From: a virus
Virus record (IMG/VR): IMGVR_UViG_3300036985_005999
Span: 1-27,676 of that record
Direction: 5' to 3' (one strand)
DNA length: 27,676 bases
The notes under the pieces are model-generated. The model had not been told where the DNA came from. It saw only the letters and a program-made list of their open reading frames with translations, and made no database searches. This document shows, piece by piece, positions 15,177-20,462 of this stretch. The position numbers were made by a program, and so were the translations under genes. How positions within the stretch are numbered: the first letter of the stretch is position 1; every line of letters starts with the position of its first letter.

Positions 15177-15259
15177 GGCGTTGTTCAAGTTCTTATAAAT
15201 TAATAATAATAAATACAATAACGGTTGAAAAATCAAGGGCTTACAGATTCGTAAAAAAT

Positions 15260-15274
15260 TTATAGACGCTATAA
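15260..15274. promoter_or_regulatory. Perfect palindrome TTATAG-ACG-CTATAA, possible operator
   Basis: Six-base arms surround a three-base centre. The site lies 45 bp before the 127-aa gene, beside possible -10 elements (TATGCT, TATGTT). The form is that of a dimeric repressor site. Confidence 0.45.
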
Positions 15275-15319
15275 ACCGTTTTATGCTATGTTTACAAGGC
15301 ACAACACTGGAGATGCAAA

Positions 15320-15703
<384 letters not shown>

Positions 15704-15726
15704 ATAAACTATTTTATTCACTTCTA

Positions 15727-15755
15727 TTGACATATGATGGTATATGGGGTATTCT
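15727..15755 (+). promoter_or_regulatory. Near-consensus sigma-70 promoter
   Basis: TTGACA (15727-15732) is a perfect -35, followed after 17 bp by TATTCT (15750-15755). Transcription would start near 15762 and read into two stem-loops and the coupled gene chain beginning at 15862. An open frame from ATG 15744 lies across this promoter and is rejected. Confidence 0.65.
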
Positions 15756-15784
15756 TATGATTATCCACCCCGACACTTCCCCCC

Positions 15785-15803
15785 GTCAGGGAGCCTCCCT
15801 GAC
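15785..15803 (+). other. Stem-loop of the GTCAGG family (first of a pair)
   Basis: GTCAGGGAGCCTCCCTGAC lies in the 5' leader of the gene at 15862, and an identical copy follows 14 bases later. Confidence 0.85.
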
Positions 15804-15817
15804 CCGACCCTTCCCCC

Positions 15818-15836
15818 GTCAGGGAGCCTCCCTGAC
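15818..15836 (+). other. Stem-loop of the GTCAGG family (second of a pair)
   Basis: Identical to the stem-loop at 15785. It ends 25 bases before the ATG at 15862. The pair suggests recent duplication of a leader element. Confidence 0.85.
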
Positions 15837-15861
15837 CACGAGCAAGAAAGAAAGCTAGATC

Positions 15862-16119
15862 ATGACCTTCGAGACCTTGACCCTCTCCCTCCCCGCCCAT
15901 TGGCTGCCCGCCCTCATCAACGAGGATCTGACCGGGCTTGACGATGCCGAGGCGCGCAGCCTCACCCGTTGGGTGCGCGACACCCGCCGCGAGTTTGGCA
16001 ACTTTCACTTTGGCGACGCCCGTGACGCGGGTTTCGTGCGCTATCACGACGCTGCCGAATATGGCGTGCTGGCGTGCAACTGCATGGATGTTGACTTGAT
16101 GCTGGCGGTGTCAGCATGA
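15862..16119 (+). CDS. Small protein of unknown function, 85 aa
   Basis: ATG at 15862, with a weak AAGAAAG site upstream. The sequence LPAHWLPALINEDLTGLDDAEARSLTRWV followed by EFGNFHFGD, YHDAAEYGVLACNCMDV is a pattern I have seen in small hypothetical proteins of phages and plasmids in proteobacteria, without known function. It is acidic and soluble. It begins a chain of ATGA-coupled genes that leads into the mini-gene array. Two identical hairpins and a strong promoter lie upstream, so expression is probably high or regulated through the leader. Confidence 0.75.
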   Translation: MTFETLTLSLPAHWLPALINEDLTGLDDAEARSLTRWVRDTRREFGNFHFGDARDAGFVRYHDAAEYGVLACNCMDVDLMLAVSA

Positions 16120-16694
16120 CAAAAGAGGAACTCCGCGCCCTGATCGCTGCGTCCGACGTTCCCGTTGTGCGCTTCCAGAGCTTCTCACATCGCCCTGTCA
16201 AGGTAACGCCCGTGCAGGGCGTGAACCGGCGCGTGCCTCGCCCGCGCAAGACAACCCCGCTGACTGTCCAACTGCCCCCCATCATCTGCGACCGCCGTTT
16301 CCTGCTGCGCGAGGCTCCCACCACCGGGCCTGACGCAATCTACCGCTGGCGCGAAATTCCCGCGCCGCCCGCGCCGCCCGCGCTGCCTGTCCTGCCCGGT
16401 GTGAAGCGTGAAGTGGCCGCCGTCGCCGCTGGCGACCGCCATTTCCTGCTCCCCGAACCACATCGGGTTGCGAAGCTGTCTGTCCTGCCCGGTGTGGTGG
16501 TGTTCGCGCGCACTGTCCCGCTTGCCGAGCAGGCGGCGGCGAAATACCTCGAACTCGAAATCGAGGGGAAGAAAGTGGGAGCCTCGCCCACTTGGAAGAT
16601 TGACCGAGCCGTGCATCTGCACGAGACCTACGACGCCGAAGCCCGGCGCATCCCGTCAGGGAGCCTCCCTGACCAGAAAGGAGAAACACCATGA
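16116..16694 (+). CDS. Pro/Val-rich protein of unknown function, 192 aa
   Basis: ATG at 16116 overlaps the upstream stop, and its TGA overlaps the ATG of the leader peptide at 16691. The protein has an internal repeat: 'FLLREAPTTGPDAIYRWREIP', 'VLPGVKREVAAVAAGDRHFLLPEP' and 'VLPGVVVFARTVPL' recur in altered form. A Pro/Ala linker lies near residue 85. No domain is recognised. The last 14 codons are odd, because the GTCAGG stem-loop (16655-16673) is read through as SGSLPD. The C-terminus was therefore probably extended by insertion of that element. Confidence 0.7.
   Translation: MTKEELRALIAASDVPVVRFQSFSHRPVKVTPVQGVNRRVPRPRKTTPLTVQLPPIICDRRFLLREAPTTGPDAIYRWREIPAPPAPPALPVLPGVKREVAAVAAGDRHFLLPEPHRVAKLSVLPGVVVFARTVPLAEQAAAKYLELEIEGKKVGASPTWKIDRAVHLHETYDAEARRIPSGSLPDQKGETP
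16655..16673 (+). other. Stem-loop of the GTCAGG family inside a coding end
   Basis: The exact GTCAGGGAGCCTCCCTGAC again, here within the last codons of the 192-aa gene and 17 bases before the leader-peptide start. Confidence 0.85.
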
Positions 16695-16729
16695 ACGGAG
16701 GCGGCTACGCCACCGGAGGTGGCAGATGA
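16691..16729 (+). CDS. Leader peptide of the mini-gene array, 12 aa
   Basis: ATG at 16691 follows AAGGAGAAACACC. The product is MNGGGYATGGGR, ending in the same GGGR as the array units, and its TGA overlaps the ATG of the first full unit. It looks like a unit reduced to its tail end. Its job may be to load ribosomes that then move by termination-reinitiation into the array. The good ribosome site and the exact overlap support translation. Confidence 0.65.
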   Translation: MNGGGYATGGGR

Positions 16730-16965
16730 CCCCCATGGAATGGGCCTTCCTGCACCCGCAGGTGGGCCCCAATGGCCACGGCCACGTCACCGGAGGTGGC
16801 AACGGCCACGGCGACGGCTACGCCGGAAGTGGCACCGGAGGTGGCCACGGCTACGGCTACGCCACCGGAAGTGGCGACGGCCACGGCGACGGCTACCGCT
16901 ACTCCGCCGGAGGTGGCAACGGCCACGGCTACGGCCACGGCCACGGCAACGGAGGTGGCAGATGA
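16726..16965 (+). CDS. Array unit 1: MTPMEWAFLHPQVGP head with Gly/His/Tyr tail, 79 aa
   Basis: ATG 16726 overlaps the leader stop; GGAGGT ends five bases upstream. The head MTPMEWAFLHPQVGPNG is followed by about 60 residues in which Gly alternates with His, Asp, Tyr or Asn (GGNGHGDGYAGSG, GDGHGDGYRY), ending GNGGGR. The head is short and partly hydrophobic with one Trp. The tail has no fixed core and would be flexible, possibly metal-binding through His, or able to associate through Tyr. No known family is recognised. The head RNA folds into a hairpin at 16742-16769. Confidence 0.72.
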   Translation: MTPMEWAFLHPQVGPNGHGHVTGGGNGHGDGYAGSGTGGGHGYGYATGSGDGHGDGYRYSAGGGNGHGYGHGHGNGGGR

Positions 16966-17174
16966 CCCCCATGGAATGGGCCTTCCTGCACCCGCAGGTG
17001 GGCCCCAAAGGCTACGCCACCGGAGGTGGCTACGGCCACGGCCACGGCTACGCCGCCGGAGGTGGCCGTGGCCACGGCTACGCCGCCGGAGGTGGCCGTG
17101 GCGACGGCCACGGCCACGGCAACGGAGGTGGCAACGGCGACGGCTACGGCTACGCCACCGGAGGTAGCAGATGA
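16962..17174 (+). CDS. Array unit 2: same head, Gly-rich tail, 70 aa
   Basis: Coupled by ATGA to unit 1 with GGAGGT just upstream. The head MTPMEWAFLHPQVGPKG is identical to units 3 and 4. The tail has two copies of YAAGGGRG, the only units here with internal Arg, then GDGHGHGNGGGNGDGYGYATGGSR. The final GGSR differs from GGGR elsewhere (GGTAGC for GGTGGC) but keeps the ribosome site for unit 3. As for the other units, expression depends on reinitiation or direct entry at the strong site. Confidence 0.72.
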   Translation: MTPMEWAFLHPQVGPKGYATGGGYGHGHGYAAGGGRGHGYAAGGGRGDGHGHGNGGGNGDGYGYATGGSR

Positions 17175-17419
17175 CCCCCATGGAATGGGCCTTCCTGCAC
17201 CCGCAGGTGGGCCCCAAAGGCTACGGCCACGGCGACGGCTACGGCCACGGCTACGGCTACGGCGACGGCTTCGCCACCGGAGGTGGCTACGGCCACGGCC
17301 ACGGCCACAGCCACGGCACCGGAGGTGGCAACGGCCACGGCGACGGCTACGCCACCGGAAGTGGCAACGGCGACGGCGACGGCTACGGCTACGGCTACGC
17401 CACCGGAGGTGGCAGATGA
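17171..17419 (+). CDS. Array unit 3: same head, Gly-rich tail, 82 aa
   Basis: Coupled by ATGA to unit 2. After the head the tail runs GYGHGDGYGHGYGYGDGF, ATGGGYGHGHGHSHGTGGG and further GDGY blocks to ATGGGR. It is strictly alternating Gly-X over long stretches, like silk-type or polyglycine sequences, with X limited to Tyr, His, Asp and Asn apart from the spacer blocks. One Ser replaces His by an AGC codon. Confidence 0.72.
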   Translation: MTPMEWAFLHPQVGPKGYGHGDGYGHGYGYGDGFATGGGYGHGHGHSHGTGGGNGHGDGYATGSGNGDGDGYGYGYATGGGR

Positions 17420-17622
17420 CCCCCATGGAATGGGCCTTCCTGCACCCGCAGGTGGGCCCCAAAGGCTACGGCCACGGCGACGGCTACTGCCACGGCTACG
17501 GCGACGGCTTCGGCACCGGAGGTGGCAACGGCCACGGCGACGGCTACGTCACCGGAGGTGGCAACGGCCACGGCGACGGCTACGCCACCGGAAGTGGCAA
17601 CGGCGACGGAGGTGGCAGATGA
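17416..17622 (+). CDS. Array unit 4: same head, Gly-rich tail, 68 aa
   Basis: Coupled by ATGA to unit 3. It is the shortest full unit. The tail contains GDGYCHGYGDGFGTGGG, which has the array's only Cys, then two GGNGHGDGY blocks separated by VTGGG, ending GNGDGGGR. The indels that distinguish it from other units are multiples of three, which argues that the frame is under selection. Confidence 0.72.
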   Translation: MTPMEWAFLHPQVGPKGYGHGDGYCHGYGDGFGTGGGNGHGDGYVTGGGNGHGDGYATGSGNGDGGGR

Positions 17623-17930
17623 CCCCCATGGAATGGGCCTTCCTGCACCCGCAGGTGGGCCACAATGGCCGTGGCTACGCCACCGGAGGTGGCTACGGCC
17701 ACGGCCACGGCCACGGCAACGGCTTCGCCACCGGAGGTGGCTACGGCCACGGCCACGGCCACAGCCACGGCTACGGCGACGGCCACGGCGACGGCGACGG
17801 CTACGGCTACGCCACCGGAAGTGGCACCGGAGGTGGCGACGGCGACGGCTACGGCTACGCCACCGGAAGTGGCACCGGAGGTGGCCCCCAATGGCTACGG
17901 CCACGGCCACGGCCACAACCACGGCGTTAG
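17619..17930 (+). CDS. Array unit 5: altered head, frameshifted C-terminus, 103 aa
   Basis: Coupled by ATGA to unit 4. The head has HNG in place of PKG (MTPMEWAFLHPQVGHNG). The tail is the longest and twice repeats GDGYGYATGSGTGGG. From about 17882 the frame leaves the Gly-X pattern and reads PQWLRPRPRPQPRR to a TAG. The other frame there would have continued PNGYGHGHGHNHG. The junction resembles a fusion to another unit's start, so the end is probably a recombination scar. The TAG lies inside the next stem-loop. Confidence 0.7.
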   Translation: MTPMEWAFLHPQVGHNGRGYATGGGYGHGHGHGNGFATGGGYGHGHGHSHGYGDGHGDGDGYGYATGSGTGGGDGDGYGYATGSGTGGGPQWLRPRPRPQPRR

Positions 17931-17947
17931 GAATGGTTCCTAACGCC
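17923..17947 (+). other. Stem-loop of the GTTAGG family before the 89-aa gene
   Basis: GGCGTTAGGAA-TGG-TTCCTAACGCC is a perfect 11-bp stem. It is followed at once by AACCAAGGAGACTACC and the ATG at 17964. The upstream stop codon TAG is part of the stem. Confidence 0.85.
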
Positions 17948-17963
17948 AACCAAGGAGACTACC

Positions 17964-18233
17964 ATGAACTTTGCAGAACAAACTCTCGCGATCCTCGTCA
18001 TCGAAGCCGGGCACGTGCTGATTGCACGCGTCCAAGGTGGCGCCGATGGCACCCTACGTGCATACAACGCACGAACAATCCGCTCATGGGGGACGACGAA
18101 AGGCCTCGGCGAACTATACGACGGGCCGACCAAGGACACGATCCTCGATGCACGGGTGCCACTAATTTTGCAACCCCTGTCGAAAGTCATCTACGTGCTG
18201 CCCGTATCAGAGAACGCCCATTGGGGCGTCTGA
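17964..18233 (+). CDS. Protein of unknown function, 89 aa
   Basis: ATG at 17964 follows CCAAGGAGACTACC. The product (MNFAEQTLAILVIEAGHVLIARVQGG, then IRSWGTTKGLGELYDGPTKDTILDARV) looks like a small alpha/beta protein. Proteins with the SWGTTKGLGEL type of motif occur in phages as uncharacterised small proteins. Its TGA is also the first codon of a solo copy of the array head element, so this gene may have gained its present end when that element arrived. Confidence 0.75.
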   Translation: MNFAEQTLAILVIEAGHVLIARVQGGADGTLRAYNARTIRSWGTTKGLGELYDGPTKDTILDARVPLILQPLSKVIYVLPVSENAHWGV

Positions 18234-18286
18234 CCCCCATGGAATGGGCCTTCCTGCACCCGCAGGTGGGCCCGAGAGGCTTCTGA
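18231..18286 (+). other. Solo copy of the array head element (possible CTG-start or dead mini-gene)
   Basis: Bases 18231-18273 match the array heads exactly over 43 bp, including the hairpin GGGCC-TT-CCTGC-ACCC-GCAGG-TG-GGCCC at 18246-18273. No Gly tail follows: after GPRGF there is a TGA at 18284-18286. The A of the usual ATG is C here, so translation could only begin at CTG 18230, coupled to the 89-aa stop, or at ATG 18239 without a ribosome site. Retention of the head without the tail suggests that the head works as nucleic acid. Confidence 0.7.
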
Positions 18287-18302
18287 ATACTTAACCCGCC
18301 CG

Positions 18303-18319
18303 TTAGGGCAACTTCCTAA
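18303..18319 (+). other. Stem-loop of the TTAGG family before the MoxR gene
   Basis: TTAGG and CCTAA pair around a seven-base loop. The 3' side runs into the AAAGGAAACTACC site of the gene at 18331, so folding could affect translation. Confidence 0.6.
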
Positions 18320-18330
18320 AGGAAACTACC

Positions 18331-19425
18331 ATGCAATCAACATCCATGTTCAATCTCGGCCTCAGCCAGTGTGCCGATCTCATCCTCGCCTGCGGGAATG
18401 AGGTGACGTTTCTCCTGCAAGGGCCGATAGGTTCCGGCAAGACCGCCATCCAGAAAACACTGGCGGCAGCGTTGCCAAGCCACTTGCCGATCTACTTTGA
18501 CTGCACCACCAAAGATCAGGGGGACATGATGCTGCCCCGCATTGCCGAGGCGACCAGCGATGCACCCTTCGTGTCCTTCGCGCCGAACGAGGAGCTTGGC
18601 CTGCATCACCGCGGGCCGATCATCGCCATGCTGGACGAAATCGGAAAAGCGCCGAAGTCGGTGCAGGGTGCGCTGACGCGCTTTATGTATGAGCGCAAAT
18701 TCGGGTCGTATACGCTGCACCCCGACAGCATCGTCTTTGCGACCACCAACCTTGCCGGCGAAGGCGTCGGAGACATGCTGATGCCGCATCACTGGAACCG
18801 CATCACCCTTCTGACCGTGCGCAAGCCCGACCATCTGGAGTGGCTGGAATGGGCCATCAACAACAACCTCGACCCGGCCCTGATGGGGTGGGTGCGCGAC
18901 AACCCGCATCTGTTCCAGAGTTTCGAGGAGGTGAAGGACCCCGAGCAGAACCCCTACATCTTCCACCCGCGCGACCCGAGCCGGAAGTCCTTCGTGACCG
19001 GGCGCTCGCTGGAGAAGGCCAGCAAGATCATCAAGGCCACCCGTGGCAAGGTGGACGAAACTTCGCTCACCGCAGCCTTGATCGGCACGCTGGGTGCCCG
19101 TGCGGCCATGGACCTCATGGCCTTCGTGAGCCTGTCGCACGACCTGCCGACGCTGGAGAGCATCAAGACGGACCCGCTCAACGCGAAGGTGCCGACCTCG
19201 GCCGCAGGCGTGTGCATGGTGGTGTATCGCACCTTGGCCACCATCGAAGCCGACTGGGTGGAAAATTGGATGAAATATATCGAAAGGCTTGACGCCGAGG
19301 CACAGGCGCTCTTCGCGAACGGCGTGCGGTCGCGGAACTATGCCAAGCAGGCCATGATCATGAATGCGAAGAGCTTTGCCTCGTGGGTGGTTTCCCGCAG
19401 CTACCTCTTTGGGGCAGACGTTTGA
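18331..19425 (+). CDS. MoxR/CobS-type AAA+ ATPase, 364 aa
   Basis: ATG at 18331 follows AAAGGAAACTACC. Walker A is GPIGSGKT (31-38), Walker B is IIAMLDEIGK with D102/E103, and sensor 1 is FATTNLAGEG with N140. Residues 104-126 (GKAPKSVQGALTRFMYERKFG) match the MoxR/CobS subgroup. The C-terminal 200 residues are helical. MoxR-type ATPases form rings that remodel protein targets presented by a VWA partner, and one is encoded at 20463. A DUF3150-type gene follows at 22769. The target in the infected cell is unknown. All core ATPase residues are intact. Confidence 0.88.
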   Translation: MQSTSMFNLGLSQCADLILACGNEVTFLLQGPIGSGKTAIQKTLAAALPSHLPIYFDCTTKDQGDMMLPRIAEATSDAPFVSFAPNEELGLHHRGPIIAMLDEIGKAPKSVQGALTRFMYERKFGSYTLHPDSIVFATTNLAGEGVGDMLMPHHWNRITLLTVRKPDHLEWLEWAINNNLDPALMGWVRDNPHLFQSFEEVKDPEQNPYIFHPRDPSRKSFVTGRSLEKASKIIKATRGKVDETSLTAALIGTLGARAAMDLMAFVSLSHDLPTLESIKTDPLNAKVPTSAAGVCMVVYRTLATIEADWVENWMKYIERLDAEAQALFANGVRSRNYAKQAMIMNAKSFASWVVSRSYLFGADV

Positions 19426-19429
19426 CCCC

Positions 19430-19448
19430 GTCAGGTAACTCACCTAAC
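19430..19448 (+). other. Imperfect stem-loop intermediate between the two families
   Basis: GTCAGGT and ACCTAAC pair except for one C-A mismatch, combining a GTCAGG left arm with a CCTAAC right arm. It starts just after the MoxR stop. Confidence 0.55.
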
Positions 19449-19450
19449 CC

Positions 19451-19472
19451 CGTCAGGGAGCCTTCCCTGACG
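19451..19472 (+). other. Stem-loop of the GTCAGG family before the 248-aa gene
   Basis: CGTCAGGGA-GCCT-TCCCTGACG is a perfect nine-bp stem followed by GCAACCAAGGAGACAAGCA and ATG 19492. This is almost the same leader as that of the gene at 17964. Confidence 0.85.
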
Positions 19473-19491
19473 GCAACCAAGGAGACAAGCA

Positions 19492-20238
19492 ATGTCATTC
19501 GGACTTTCCATGCACAGTGTAAATTACGTGCAGACCTACACCGAGGCGCGTGCGATGCACGAGCGTGCCCCGCCCCGGCGGGGCACCGGCTCCGGGGACC
19601 GCGCGCTGCCGGGGCGGGCCAAGAGCAAGGTAACTGGTATTAGTTTGCGGCTCGCGGATGTGGTGTTCACCTACCACCGCACCAACGTCGTGATCTGGCG
19701 CCCCAACGGTGACTGTGTTCTGGACCTCAGCTGGGCAAGCCGGAGCACGGCGGAGTTTGCCAACAGGTTCACCCCCACCGGGGTGAACGTCACGGGTGAG
19801 GCTCAGATTATCTTCCTCGGGTCGTGGTCCGATGGGACCTTCTACAGGGTGGGCAGTCACGTGACCATCACCCCCGACGGTGCCCTGACGGGCACGATCC
19901 CGTTCCGGGTCCGGACGATCAACCGCAAGCGTGCCAAGCAGGCGCTGGTTGACGCCGCCTACCCCGCCTTCGCCGAGTGGTATAAGGTGCAGTTACAGTT
20001 CTGGGAGGGCAACCTGCACCGCGGACCGTATCGCGGCAACCATGAATTGCTCGACCTGATCCGCTACCCGGACCGCTGGTCGGATATCCTGCAAGGGAAC
20101 TTCTTCTATAGATTGGCCAGCCCCGCCATGTTCCTCACGAAGCTGCGCGAGAAGATCTACACCGACGACGTCTACGACATGCGCGAGGAACCCCACGCCC
20201 CGAGCTACAACACCGCCCGCAAATGGATGAGAGGTTAA
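19492..20238 (+). CDS. Protein of unknown function, 248 aa
   Basis: ATG at 19492 follows CCAAGGAGACAAGCA. The N-terminal 100 residues contain YTEARAMHERAPPRRG, LRLADVVFTYHRTNVVIWRPNGDCVLDLSWASRSTAEFANRF. I know this pattern from uncharacterised phage proteins: a beta-rich domain in which a tyrosine/aspartate strand is followed by 'W.S.STAEF'. The remainder is helical and aromatic-rich (YPAFAEWYKVQLQFWEG). It lies between MoxR and VWA genes, as such proteins sometimes do, so a link to that set is possible but unproven. Confidence 0.75.
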   Translation: MSFGLSMHSVNYVQTYTEARAMHERAPPRRGTGSGDRALPGRAKSKVTGISLRLADVVFTYHRTNVVIWRPNGDCVLDLSWASRSTAEFANRFTPTGVNVTGEAQIIFLGSWSDGTFYRVGSHVTITPDGALTGTIPFRVRTINRKRAKQALVDAAYPAFAEWYKVQLQFWEGNLHRGPYRGNHELLDLIRYPDRWSDILQGNFFYRLASPAMFLTKLREKIYTDDVYDMREEPHAPSYNTARKWMRG

Positions 20239-20242
20239 GAAA

Positions 20243-20458
20243 ATGCCGATATACAAGGAAATTCACATGGCAGTAGGGCACATCGGCGAAGCTTTCTACA
20301 CCTACCTTTTTGCGGACAAGGTAAAGGCCGAGGCGTTCATCGCCCTTGTCGCACAGCACCACGACGATGGCGTTTGTCACTGGGAAGTCCAGACCGTTGT
20401 CTTGTCGGACGATCCTGAAATCACACATAAAGAGCACCGCGATTGGGTGCAGGAGTAA
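20243..20458 (+). CDS. Small protein of unknown function, 71 aa
   Basis: ATG at 20243, with AGAGG upstream, four bases after the previous stop. The sequence (MPIYKEIHMAVGHIGEAFYTYLFADKVKAEAFIALVAQHHDDG) suggests a beta-alpha-beta fold with His/Asp clusters. No family is recognised. Its last codons and stop contain the AGGAG that serves the VWA gene, so the two are translationally linked. Confidence 0.7.
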   Translation: MPIYKEIHMAVGHIGEAFYTYLFADKVKAEAFIALVAQHHDDGVCHWEVQTVVLSDDPEITHKEHRDWVQE

Positions 20459-20462
20459 ACAA

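Larger units (their letters stand above)
14974..15319. other. AT-rich intergenic region
   Basis: This stretch is much richer in A and T than its surroundings, especially 15,000-15,080 and 15,190-15,300 (ATAAATTAATAATAATAAAT). It holds the long hairpin at 15113 and the palindrome at 15260. A minus-strand frame across it has only a TTG start and no ribosome site. It is a plausible promoter or replication-origin region for the rightward genes. Confidence 0.55.
16691..17930. repeat. Tandem array of head-plus-glycine-tail units
   Basis: A 12-codon leader and five full units start at 16726, 16962, 17171, 17416 and 17619. Spacings of 35, 236, 209, 245 and 203 are all 2 modulo 3, as required when each ATGA moves the frame back by one. 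Every unit has an identical 43-bp head (TGACCCCCATGG to GTGGGCC, last unit with one change near its end) and a tail of GGCNAC hexamers broken by ACCGGAGGTGGC or ACCGGAAGTGGC. There are 20 exact GGAGGT cores between 16715 and 17882. Because of the simple sequence, other frames are also open for long stretches. Confidence 0.95.

Noticed and set aside
15744-15941. Plus-strand frame of 65 codons over the two stem-loops
   Set aside because: It starts between the -35 and -10 of a good promoter, has no ribosome site and overlaps the gene at 15862.
16691-17930. CRISPR array
   Set aside because: The repeats are coding units of unequal length with low-complexity content between them; no unique spacers and no cas genes.
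16726-17930. Ribosomally made modified peptide (RiPP) precursor cluster
   Set aside because: Constant head plus variable tail fits superficially, but tails lack Cys and have almost no Ser or Thr cores, and no modification enzyme is nearby.
16691-18286. Diversity-generating retroelement
   Set aside because: No reverse transcriptase or template repeat in the window, and variation is not at adenines.
18337-19443. Minus-strand open frame of 368 codons opposite the MoxR gene
   Set aside because: Antisense by-product of GC-rich third positions; the plus-strand gene has intact AAA motifs.
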